Shown here: piece after piece, positions 11,255 to 20,880 of the stretch | How the letters are laid out: the number at the start of each line of letters is the position of its first letter | Numbering within the stretch: position 1 is the first letter of the stretch | Assembly: GCA_950295325.1 (NCBI GenBank) | Contig: OX485803.1 | Coordinates: 70,387,554-70,451,553 of the forward strand | DNA: 64,000 nt | Direction of reading: 5' to 3' | DNA from: Polytrichum commune | Lineage: Eukaryota; Streptophyta; Polytrichopsida; Polytrichales; Polytrichaceae | Translations under genes and position numbers: made by a program | Notes under the pieces: model-generated | What the model was told of the DNA's origin: nothing | The model's database searches: none | The model's input: only the letters and a program-made list of their open reading frames with translations

Positions 11255-11460
11255 CCAACCTCATATTTCTGGAACCCCTGCCTTTGTTGCCAATACCAAT
11301 CCTGGTCATGGGAAGCTAGATGCTCGATCCCACAAGTGCCTTTACTTGAGCCCTGACACTAATACCAAGGCTTTCGGTGCTTCGACCCTGTCACTGACCG
11401 GGTTACCCTTACAAAAGACATATGGTTCGTGGAAAATTCTCTACCTTTTGCCATACCTTC
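11255..11460 (+). pseudogene. Copia-B integrase C-terminal segment
   Basis: The plus strand reads GTPAFVANTNPGHGKLDARS, KCLYLSPDTNTKAFRCFDP and VTDRVTLTKDIWFVENS. This matches the integrase C-terminal region of copia, where KLD.RS.KC....GY....KGYR.YDP.T..V..S.DV.F.E is typical. There is no catalytic core upstream in frame; the DDE part appears deleted. The linker region downstream is Ser/Pro-rich and of higher GC. Confidence 0.7.
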
Positions 11461-12193
11461 AACACCAAATTGAGCGTTTGGTGTATAGCTCTCCGGCATC
11501 CCCACAGCTTTCCTAGACGCACTTAACTCCATGTTGTCAACCTAGCCGTTGCCAACCAGCATTGAGCCTTCACTGTGCCCACCCATTTAAGAACCAATCC
11601 TCTTGCCATCTGTGCCTCCGTTGCCAGCGGCTAACGGCCACTTCACACACGGGACTGACAGCCCGAGACCATTACACTTCAATCACTCTCATTGGTGGAA
11701 AAGGCGGAGCCGGTCCAAGTTCGCTTCTTCACACTACGCTTGAGGGACCAACGGAGTATGTGAATGTAAGATGGATGTAAAGTCTACATGGATTCCTACG
11801 TGGCATCCAATGGATCATGTTTCATGGTCACTTGGATTGTTTTCAAAAACCACCTCTTGGAGGTAGGCCTAACACAAAACTAGGAGACCATGGCACTTCA
11901 AACGCTCACAACTGTTGATTTATTTTATTTTATCATGTGTGAGGACCCGCATGAATAGAAATTCATTGAAATAACATTTGGTTGAGGGCCCGGTCACATC
12001 TGGCTTCACACTACACTTGAGGATTCATGACCACATTACATGGGTTTGGAGGTGTCTTGGGATGGCTTTTGGACACTTTCTTTGGGCTCACAATTTCATA
12101 GTCACGGCTCTTGGCTTGTGTGTAGAGTGGCCCTAATTATAGCCACTACCAAGTTTTGTTTTCCATGTTTCAAGCCACCTCCCCCATCGTAGC

Positions 12194-12311
12194 ATGGCCA
12201 TGGCCGGCTCTATAGGGCGTTGTCCCATATGCCTTGGATGGGCAGCCCTAATTGCGGGAGGACCTTGCACCGGCAGGATTGGTTGGGCACTGGTTGGAAC
12301 CCCCGGTGTGC
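12194..12311. mobile_element. short GC-rich inverted-repeat element, copy 2 (partial)
   Basis: Shares gttgtcccatatgccttggatgggc and the terminal ggaacccccggtgtg with the element at 8546-8706. The left terminal repeat is not recognisable. It lies inside the Copia-B linker region. Confidence 0.45.
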
Positions 12312-12354
12312 TTGGGGTATCACTCACATATAAAATAAAAGTGACCTCACTTGC

Positions 12355-12605
12355 ATCACCATCCATACCAGTCTCACATGCCAAAACTTGATGATCCTAT
12401 TTGGACCGAGCTCCCCTCCCATGAACCTCGCCGGTCTACCCGTCCTCGTCATCCACTGCACACGACAATTACATCCACATTGACGCTTTCATTGGCTCAA
12501 TATAAGAAGGCAAATAACCTTTTAGTTATGACTAGGCGGTCAAGGACCCTCGCTAGGTTAAAGCAATGGCAATTGAATACTCGACCATACTTGCCGATCA
12601 GAGTT
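12355..12605 (+). pseudogene. Copia-B integrase-RT linker
   Basis: Frame 12351-12608 reads HEPRRSTRPRHPLHTT and later ARLKQWQLNTRPYLPIRV before a stop. An RRSTR.R..P motif just before RT is characteristic of plant copia polyproteins. The stretch ends where the hAT remnant begins. Confidence 0.5.
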
Positions 12606-12609
12606 TAGG

Positions 12610-13560
12610 GAGTTTTTGAGCCTTAGTGGCTAATTGCCGGTAGTTGCTACAAAGGGTCGGATTTTTTCCAATTTACATCGGCAAGAGCCGGTCTTTTGTA
12701 AAATCAATCGGCCAATTGCCTATATTTTCATATTTTCATTGGCCAATATCCGATTAAATGGAATTCATATCGGCACTAATTGTTTAAAAAATGTATGAAA
12801 AGTTATTAGAATCATTTCTTAGTACAAAATCTTGAATAAGTGAAAAGAAAGGCATGTTCAAAACTTTAATTTTGAAGAGTTAATATCCTTGGCAGGAATT
12901 GAACCTAGCAATGCCTTCACCGCTTGAAGGCCAAGGGTCCCCCAATTCTTCATAGAAGTAATTGGATTTGTTCATGGAAAGGTTGCATAATTCAAAAAGT
13001 TTAAGGTTTAGGGTGCTTCCTCAAGTGCATCATCAGATGCCCTAGACAAATAGCGCTCTGGATTGCTATACAAATAGCGAAACTTAGCAGCATCCTTCCA
13101 AAGATCTAGAGCACTTGTTAGAATGTCATCAAAATTATTGTCTGGGCCTTCTATAGCAACACACATCATACTTTCTAAGTTAGATGTAGACACTCGATTA
13201 CGAAGTTTTTGTTTAATAGTATTTTGAACACAAAACGCCCTTTCACATGTTGCAGTACTGACACATTGGCACTTAGCAATCTCATCAAGAATCAGAAGGT
13301 TAGAATACTTCTTCCGGCTTTCCCGATTTTCTTGATTTCCATTTCCCGGGTATCGGCCAGTATTTGAATACTTCTAGCTGAAATCCAGTAACTCACAAGA
13401 AGAATTGGCTACATTTCGGGGACATGTTTTGGTCCATCGGCTAATTGCCAGAGGATTGAAATTACAGTCGAATTGCCATCCGATGGTTGGAAATTTGGAC
13501 CGGCCATGAGGGGAAATCCATCGGCTGATAATGAACTAGCCGTCGGTTTTCCCCGACCAT
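12610..13560 (-). mobile_element. hAT-1: degenerate hAT element inside Copia-B
   Basis: A hAT transposase C-terminal fragment (13012-13310) is flanked on both sides by repeated short motifs of the form TCGGCTAATTGCC: at about 12630, 12705, 12750 and 12775 on one side and 13433, 13468 and 13513 on the other. Clusters of short subterminal repeats at both ends are typical of hAT elements. Copia-B coding text stops near 12605 and resumes near 13585, which bounds the insertion. Exact ends and the expected 8-bp duplication could not be fixed by eye. Confidence 0.6.
13012..13310 (-). pseudogene. hAT transposase C-terminal dimerisation fragment
   Basis: The minus-strand frame reads EIAKCQCVSTATCERAFCVQ, NTIKQKLRNRVSTSNLESMM, then FDDILTSALDLWKDAAKFRY and LSRASDDALEEAP before a stop. 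STATCERAF followed by NTIK...RNRL is the hallmark of the hAT dimerisation domain (ZNF862-like group). The ATG-initiated part is only 61 codons, but the homologous frame opens upstream to about 13310. The catalytic region and BED finger are absent. The pattern matches the second hAT fragment at 24.9-25.3 kb only in motif, so they are different subfamilies. Confidence 0.8.
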
Positions 13561-14240
13561 TGTTGCCAATGATACTTGGAGCATGGTTCCCCAACCCCCA
13601 GGCATTAAACCTATCATGGCATGATGGATCTATAAAATCAAATCTAGTCTCAATGGCAAACCAACACGATATAAAACCCGTATTCTGGCACAAGGCTTTC
13701 AACAGGTCTATGGCGTGGGTTTTCAAGAGTCCTTTGCTCCAACTAACCGTTGGGAGTCTATGCGCATCATCACTGCCATTGTTGCTCACCATGGTGAATT
13801 ATTCATCATATGGATGTTACTACATCTTTCTTGAATGGTTGGCTAAGGGGGATTGTTTTCATGTTCAACCACCAAGTTGTGTCAAGCGATCATTTTATGG
13901 GTTCCGCTAGAACCCCCACACATGGTAATAGAAAATCAACACCAATCTCCACCGATAGGGGCTTCAAAAAAACCTATGTTGACTCTAAAAAAATTCCCAA
14001 CAACATCAAGGTCAAATCCTCATTCTTATTCTTTAAGTTAACAACCTATATATTATAGGATCGTACACACAAGGCATTCAGAACTTGAAAGCACAACTTC
14101 AAACCCTTTACAAAATGACCAACTTAGGTCTTATGCAAAAATTCCTTGGCATTGAGATTCTACAAGCAACCCAAGGTATACTGCTCCGTCTAACCACTTA
14201 CTCCCTATATTACGCACCCAAATGCAACACCAAAAGCCAT
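13560..14240 (+). pseudogene. Copia-B reverse transcriptase fragment
   Basis: The plus strand reads NDTWSMVPQPPGIKPIMA*W, IYKIKSSLNGKPTRYKTRIL, AQGFQQVYGVGFQESFAPT and WESMRIITAIVAHHGELF. After a frameshift near 13800 it reads MDVTTSFLNGWL, and later LYKMTNLGLMQKFLGIEILQ (14110-14165). These are copia RT blocks in the right order, from the NDTW motif to LGIE. The YVDD box that should lie between SFLNG and LGIE has been deleted. Stops include TGA at the R/K-W position. Confidence 0.85.
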
Positions 14241-14320
14241 ATACCCAAGTACCAAATTCACAATGTTGAATCCTACAACAAGATGCCAAAACCAACTCAG
14301 TTAGCTTAGTTAAGGGGGTA

Positions 14321-15523
14321 GACAACCATTCAAGGTCGCCCCCCAAGAATTGCACTCAAGAAATATTGAAATCAATAAAGACAATTTGCCATCATATTAA
14401 CACCCACCCTCATGATCTCCGCATAAACACACAACACACAATATACAACCCTTGGCCACTAGAGGGCCCTTCAGGAGTCCCCCTCTCTATCCAAACACCA
14501 AAAGGGACCACTTCTTATATGAGTCATGAACACTTAGCCTTGCTCCGTAAACTTGTTTCAGGATCACAATGAGTTTGAGGCTATGTTCAAGGTGAAGCAC
14601 CCCTTGTTCATTCCTATATAGATGGTTAGCATCTCTCTCTCTCTCTCTCTCTCTACATGTCCAATGTTTCAAAATGCATAACATACCTATAATATACCCA
14701 TGTTGCCCAAGGAAAAGAATACCCTAAGTCTATGTAGATTTTATAGTCCATAGTCACAAATAACACCCCTAGGATGCACCCACATGCTACAAGTATGAAA
14801 TCTAGTTTACACCCCATGATGGGCTTACAACACAATTGTCAATATAATATGGGAAATTAATATAACTAATGAATGTCCACGACAATATTGACTTTGACAA
14901 TAAAATATGCATATGAGCTCCAAAAATGATGAGACAAATTGGCAATGGTCAGAAGTTGGAATTGGCAATCATCTCACACTAATCGTGTGTTTCATACCCT
15001 ACAAGAAGTGATGCAAAGCCTAAAGTGACCCAATTCTTAGAACATTTAATTTTATTCTAATAAACTTCCCCATTTTTTATGATCAAAGAATTGTGTGCTC
15101 TTCTTGTTGGTCGAAGTCCGCTTTACAATATGTCCCGTCTCCAAGGCTTTAAAAAAGTGACGAGGATCGCTCTTAGTCATGGCTCCAGACCAGGGGGCCG
15201 TGAGCATGAGATATTCTTAAATCATTTTATTTTTTTCCATGGTCCTTGGTCATGTGCGTAAAACAGGCCTAAAGTTACCAGTATTAACACCCACTCATAT
15301 TAGTGTTTAGTGTACAAACAACTGGTAGTCATGCCCTAAGTCAGATCAAGTATGTGCTTCACAAGAAGGAAGTGAAACCTGTGACCTTTACTTCCTTTCT
15401 ATCAAGTTTTCATCTCAGCCATCACGCTAATCTGTGGAGGCACAATAATTAAATAAATGGTTGGTGTCTTGGTAGATTGTGGTGCGTTGTCTGTTCCCAA
15501 CGTGGGAATGTATAAAGAGAGGC
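14321..15523. other. spacer with (CT)n microsatellite
   Basis: A (CT)n run lies at 14632-14654. The frame at 15079-15261 has no recognisable family. Nothing else is seen. Confidence 0.4.
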
Positions 15524-15875
15524 CCTAGGCTAGATCACATCTTCATTCGGCTGGGCCCTGCTCCTTCCACACTTCCTTCGCTGTCCGGTTTTCCTGCCTA
15601 CACTTACATGGGAACTTTTCCTTGTTGGGAACCAATGTGAATACCTGGTCACTTAAGTCATTAAGCTTCTTTGGCATGTGAAGGAACTCCATCAGTTAAC
15701 TTGGGAATATTGAAAGTGATGTCAACTTGAATATGTGTAATTTTAATTGGGCATTATCATATCGGTTCCCAACGAGGAGGAATTCCCACGCATGTGCGGG
15801 CACGAAGACTGGGCAGTGAATGAGGCGTGGGAGGGGCGGGGCCCAACCAAATGAAGATGTGATCTAGCTTGGGTA
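15524..15875. repeat. long imperfect inverted repeat (about 110-bp arms)
   Basis: The left arm 15524-15633 (ctagatcacatcttcatt-like text, ending ttgttgggaacc) pairs with the right arm 15764-15875 (ggttcccaacgagg ... atgaagatgtgatctagc). The arms are about 110 bp with scattered mismatches around a loop of about 130 bp. A single further arm lies at 26900-26980 (ggcagtgaaggaggcgtg, gatctaact). It could be a foldback element or two inverted copies of one terminal repeat. No coding capacity. Confidence 0.75.
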
Positions 15876-16162
15876 TTTGGAGTGGTTTAATACCTGTTCT
15901 CATAGGTGGACCATATGTGTTGTGGAGGTACAATGTTTCATGTGAAAGAGTATCACAATACTCATGGCTTGCTCATTATAAATCTTTGTGTCGCATGTTG
16001 TTGAAGTTCATTGGAGAGACGATATTCTCAATGTCATAACTACGATTTTAAGTAAAGCTCTAGTGTATTTGTTTGTAACGAAAACAAACATAACATAACA
16101 TTATTAAACATTGTGCATTCGTTCATGTGAGCCTTGAGAATATAACCATGGGATGTCCCAAC

Positions 16163-16538
16163 CTAGTGCAAATGATCTTTATCTAGTGTCATATGGTATT
16201 TTATGTCACTCTGATAACTTTTTGGATGACGCTTCTTCATGAATAAATGAACAAATATTGCCATAGATGATGGATGAGTTCATCCATTGACCAAAATCTT
16301 ACCTTCTCTTGTTAGCAACTTGTGATGAAATATTGTCACGGATGATTGAAATTTGAATGAAAATCACTCAGTCAGTGACAGTAGGTGCGACATGATAATT
16401 CTAGAATCCACCAACTTACAAGGAATGACAAATAATGTGGGGTTAACATTTAGTGTTGGTGACACTATGTCGCAATTTACAATTAGTATCGATCAAGACA
16501 ATTAGAATTGGTGACACTGAATATCGTATCTAGTGTAG
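16163..16538. mobile_element. MITE family 1, copy 3 (reversed)
   Basis: 376 bp, the reverse complement of the MITE at 7328-7702 along its whole length (gttaacatttagtgttggtgacac, ggatgagttcatccattg). The left terminal repeat is mutated; the right end reads tagtgtag. Confidence 0.75.
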
Positions 16539-16589
16539 CAGTTTCTCTTTTATCTTGATGTTGATTACATGTTGTGAGAGAGGAGATAA

Positions 16590-16830
16590 ACTTTGACATA
16601 TACAAAAGTGAGTGTGCTTCAACATAACATTATTCATATCCATAACAACGTTTTGTGGGACTGACAATATTCCACATAGTATTCTTGGATATTCCCCACA
16701 TTCAAACTTAATGTGGGGAATATCCAAGAATACTATGTGGAATATTGTCAGTCCCACGTGACAATGTTATGGATCTAAATACTGTTATGTTTCAAAGCAG
16801 TAGAACACAATAAAAATAATGTCAACTCAT
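16590..16830. repeat. hairpin with 48-bp perfect arms
   Basis: The arms 16655-16702 and 16710-16757 are exact reverse complements over 48 bp around a 7-base loop (caaactt). Pairing continues outward with mismatches (ccataaca.../...tgttatgg, then cataaca and gacat text) to about 16590 and 16830. This may be a young foldback/MITE core or a small-RNA precursor. There is no protein coding of note in it. Confidence 0.85.
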
Positions 16831-18349
16831 GCGATACCTTGACTAGTGTATTATTATCCATTCTTACCATATTTTGCTTTGGTTTACGAGTGGTGTGTTG
16901 GATTGTGTGACATGAAGAACAATTAAGGTTTGTTGAAAGTACTCAACTGACGACATTTATTGCCATTTTTGTTGTCATTTCACATGGGTGCATGTGAGGC
17001 AAGCTCTTCACAAACTACATTATCACTTTTTGACCTAAGTGCATCCAATATTTCAAAGTTCAAGGTCTTCACCTTCACTAGTAAGGAGGTAATAGTCTTT
17101 GGGTCCCTCTATTTCTCATGTTGCCCATATTGGAATTACACACAAACTTAGACCCACTCAGACATGAAGGTACACCATTGGGGGGGACTTGAAATCCATG
17201 CACTTTTCAACCCAAAGATTCTTCCAAGCAAGGTATCCAATATTTTAAGGTTTTTTTTAATTTAACAACTCTCCATATCCATAGACTTCATTCTATGTGT
17301 TTGTGAACTATGAGGACAAATGTGACACAAGTAGGAATATCCATATACCACGCACCTTGTTTGGTCTCCATGTGGACAAGAGGGTATCAAGGTCCAATGA
17401 CGATAAGGTGTACCAAAATTTTGTCACGCGTCACCTTTTTTCCACAGTATTTTACACTCCTTTGAATAGTTATTGTGCTTTTATTTTGAGATTTACATAA
17501 CTTAATAATCAAGACTTAGAATGTGCAATTACAAGTATTATCATCACATTTGATCAAAGGTTTGTAATTTTGATTGGAATTATTGCCTCAAACATGAGTC
17601 CTTATGAAATGTAAGGACCCCTTTCTATTTAGTTATTAGTGCACCTTATTAGGTCTGAATCCATCATTCCAAATGAGTCTACTTTTCATCTATCCATTTA
17701 AAAAAAAATCAACCCCTATAGTACAAAGGTAATTTATCTCAAATGTCCCCTACTACATTGATTTGGTCTCCAGTAATCAACAATCATGTTGCATACTATT
17801 TTATGACAATGTTATTGGATGGATAGAGTTATGCTCATACACAATGATATAATCTCGACCTAGATATCCCATCCTAAATACGATGCATTGTTATAGTAAA
17901 TTTTATTGCATTGTCAACTCGTGCATGAGAGAGATGACACCAACTTTAGGTTGACAAGAGTGAGAGATGCTTAACCCTTTATCATATTTGTGTACTCAAA
18001 TGTGAACCCCATGGACATAAGGTCATACACTACTATTCATGAACTAACCCCGCCTTATATTGCGGAAGAGTGGTACCTTGCTAAAATAGATATACATAGG
18101 AGATCAATTTTCATAATATTCTCTGTTGGCATATAGAATAAAATAAAAAAATTGTGTTCTTTATGCATTAACGTGTATAGGAGTCCGTTCTTTCTTACTT
18201 GGATCATGTTTATCAAGCTTCAAGATAAGGTCACTTTCTTCCTTTCAGGGGGTGGATTCTTTTGAGTAACATCAACCATGCCCATAGAAAGAAGAAGAAA
18301 GAAAAATTACGCCCATACATTGTACCGGCATGAATGTGAGCCCGTTATC
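16831..18349. other. AT-rich spacer, nothing recognised
   Basis: Short open frames only (for example 16960-17151 and 17297-17500) with no recognisable motif. No repeat shared with the rest of the window was seen. Confidence 0.4.
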
Positions 18350-19557
18350 CAAATGCTTAACATGGCGGACCATGTTGTAGCATGAGGAGTTATGCCTCTT
18401 TTGAGAGGTGGGCTCTATTAGTTTAAAAATATATAGAATTACAATAACAAATAAAGTATAAGATTTGGTCCCTTTTTAGGGGGGTGCGATGGTATTTTGT
18501 TTATTATCAAGTTTTCTCTTGTTTAGTACAAGTAGGTGAGGTATTTAATGGCACTCTGATGTAGGTTTCTCATGAGGCTTTTGATGCTAGACTTTGGGAT
18601 TTTGAGGTCGTCTAGTTTTTCAATGGATTGTTCATGTATAGCTCCTCTTCCTCCTACTGTAATAGTGATAAGGGATTTTGTTTTCCATCCTTTGTTTCGT
18701 ATAGCGTTAATTAATGGGTCGTATTTGGCGTGCTTTTGTGTGATTGTTTGTTCGGGGAACCTATCGTGGCAGTATGTGAATTCGATGAATTGTATAGTAT
18801 GTGTGTGTGATGGTAATAGGGGTGTTGGAGTGTGGTTTGGGACTCCCAGTATACAGAGGATGTCTGGTCTTAGTCTGGCGTGGCATTGGCATCTTGTTTG
18901 TGTGCATGTACATTCCATGAGCCATTCAGGGACTGTTTGCTCTTGGTTATTGTTGTTGAGATTGCCTGCGTTTGTTAGTGTGTAGTATCTGGTGTGTTTG
19001 TGGGCTTGTAGTGTCTGAGTGATGAGGTGCACTGCCTTGTTGTGGCGGGCTATTCTTAGGCCTTTCAAATATGGGTGCTCGCACATTGATAGTAAGTGGG
19101 GTCACGTGTCTCTGTCATTTTTGTGGCATAGTGTGCAATTTGGATTTGGAAATTTGAGAGGCCAAAAGATGTTTTTTCTGTGGTTACCCATATATTGGGC
19201 GTAGCGAAATTTTAAAGTTTGGGTGATTTGGGCATCTGTTATCTTATTGTTTTTTCCAGAAGTGGTTGGAAGTTTTTGATTTATTTGGTCGTTAGATAGC
19301 CATTTATCTACGTATGGGTGTTTATGTTGGGCCATCCTTACTTCTTGGTGGTCGTGTGTTTTTGTTACAAATGTGTGTAAGTTTCGGATTGCTCCGTTGC
19401 GTGTGGCGGTTGGGCAGCTTGCTAGCCAATAAGGTGTGGCATGGGCTATCTGTATTTGGGGTGTGGGGGCCATACCCACACATGCTAATGGGCATAGCCA
19501 ATGAACAACTCCCACCATCATGAGGTACTTTTTTTTACCACTTTTCACAAGCAGCAA
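18350..19557 (-). mobile_element. LINE copy 2: best-preserved RNase H/RLE-type non-LTR fragment
   Basis: A minus-strand 5'-truncated LINE. Two frames (19557-19102, 151 codons; 19086-18523, 187 codons) form one reading frame split by a single TGA that replaces Trp in DRDTWPHLL. The first frame begins within the region after RNase H and ends PNCTLCHKNDRDT. The 3' untranslated region follows to about 18350 with a GAGCCCACCTCTCAAAAGAGG motif shared with copies 1 and 5. Sequence above about 19540 no longer matches, so the element is truncated at its 5' end, as is usual for LINEs. Confidence 0.8.
18523..19106 (-). pseudogene. LINE CCHC finger and restriction-like endonuclease region
   Basis: Together with the end of the upstream frame this gives a CCHC finger of spacing C-x2-C-x9-H-x4-C (CTLC...H...C), then RHNKAVHLI. 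A second Cys cluster, CTCTQTRCQC, is at residues 59-68 of the 187-residue frame. RPDIL follows at 73-77, then IEFTYCHDRF with Glu102, KYDPLI at 121-126, GW at 133-134 and LITITVGGRGAIHE at 139-151. CCHC, then R-P-D, then an acidic residue, then KY..L and P/L...VG..G is the order of the R2-type restriction-like endonuclease (PD-(D/E)xK fold), which nicks target DNA to prime reverse transcription. The 26-residue gap between PD and E is longer than in R2 (about 12-14), so the assignment is by motif order only. Confidence 0.6.
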
Positions 19558-19839
19558 CGATTGGATGTAACGTAGTTGAAATATAATCGTTCGTTGGCTA
19601 CTTCAATTCTCCAGTCCCGCATCCAGGCTAACAATGAGAGAAAAACGATAACGTATTCCACCCATTGTTACTATTATATATTTATTTGCAGTTTGTAAGT
19701 TTTTGAAGCCTAGTCATCAGGAAATGAACGGGCTAATAGTGTTCGATTTACATTTAATGTTGATGACACTGCTCAGGCGGTTTAAAATCATATTGAGCAA
19801 CACAAATAGAACCAGTCACCCTAAATCTACCGGCAGTTA

Positions 19840-20072
19840 CTTACAAATGAACCGGTTGAGTTTGAGAAATAACCGGTTGAAGGTCAAGACTGCAGGAACA
19901 TTACCGATCATTTTAGAGGAATCTATAGAAGAATATACCCCATTTTAATAAAGGAAACCTGAAGGATGTCAACATGTAACTGGTTGGACTTGCAAACATT
20001 GGGATCTCAACCGATTATGCCCAAAAATCTCCCTCATCACTGCCCTAAATACAATGTTTAGTGTAGTAGGCG
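19840..20072 (+). repeat. dispersed repeat C, copy 2
   Basis: Matches 9100-9284 and the complement of 46120-46318 (aaccggttgagtttgagaaataa, aactggttggacttg, cccaaaaatctcc). It ends with tttagtgtagtag, which resembles the MITE terminal repeat, so it may be part of a longer element starting near 19745. Confidence 0.65.
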
Positions 20073-20459
20073 GTGATCCCATTCATTAGCTGAACCCTAA
20101 ATTCCAGGCTAACCCCAAACCTACTATCATTATGTCAAGTACCTTGGGTGATTCTTATAGATAGAGGTAGGGCATATATGCAGCCAATAAGATATTCACA
20201 ACCACACTTACTGCATTATTACTTGATTTCTTCTCATGTTGCGCTGGTTCTCCCAAGGTGGTTGTTTTTGGTTTCCTTTCTTATAATTGAATTTACAATT
20301 TGTGTCAACACACACACACTTATAAGTAAGCAAAGTTTGAGTTTGAATTAAGCCAATGAGTAGAGTTTGATTGTTCACTGGCCACACCCACAAGTAAGCG
20401 TGCACAACGTAATGATGAACATGGAGGGGTCGTCCTCCTATGATAGGTCCACATGGGCT

Positions 20460-20880
20460 TGCTTGTTGTCTAATTTCTTTTTGTTTAGACTTAAGTATGT
20501 GATGTATTCTTTGACTATTTGACATATGTGTATCATGATTTTTTCTTTTAATCTTGTTTGGGAGTATTTTGAGGTGTTATGGTTCTTGAATTGAGTGTTT
20601 GTGGTGGCTCCTTTCACGCTTATAACGATAGTGATAAGGGGGTTGACTTTTCATCTTGCGAATCTAAGTGTTTGTATGAGTGGGTTGTATTTGTTGTATT
20701 TTCCTCTGATGACAATGCTAGGTGAATATGTTGTGGCAAGATGTGAGTTTTATGAAGTGTATTTGGTGGGTTGATGTTAACGGGAGTTGACTATCGTCGG
20801 GGGCTCCAAGTACACACAGGATGTATGGTCCTAATCTAACCATGCATGTGTATTCTAGTAACCATTCCATAAATATTCAA
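20460..20880 (-). mobile_element. LINE copy 3: short degraded fragment
   Basis: The minus strand reads EWLLEYTC, RLGPYILCVLGAPDDSQLP, then HQIHFIKLTSCHNIFT and, after frameshifts, text matching the KY.PLI and NPLITI region. The order matches EWL.EC, RPDILCILG and IEFTYCHDRF of LINE copy 2. Only the endonuclease-like part remains. The PD pair reads PY and the Glu is replaced by Lys, so it is inactive. Confidence 0.65.

Larger units (their letters stand above)
10292..14320 (+). mobile_element. Copia-B: degenerate Ty1/copia retrotransposon
   Basis: A plus-strand copia element with a 5' LTR ending at 10494, an initiator-tRNA primer site (10495-10508), a leader, an integrase C-terminal segment (11255-11460), the Ser/Pro-rich linker (12355-12605) and the RT domain (about 13560-14240). 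It is interrupted by a hAT remnant (12610-13560) and a GC-rich short element (12194-12311). No RNase H, YVDD box or 3' LTR is found after 14240, so the 3' part is lost; a purine run at 14309-14320 (ttaagggggtag) could be the old polypurine tract. The family differs from Copia-A/C: its LTR and protein text do not match them. Confidence 0.75.

Noticed and set aside
13409-13792. 127-codon minus-strand frame
   Set aside because: It is the antisense of the Copia-B RT fragment, whose plus-strand reading matches RT motifs.
18572-18985. 137-codon plus-strand frame
   Set aside because: Antisense of the LINE endonuclease-like region, which is identified by motifs on the minus strand.
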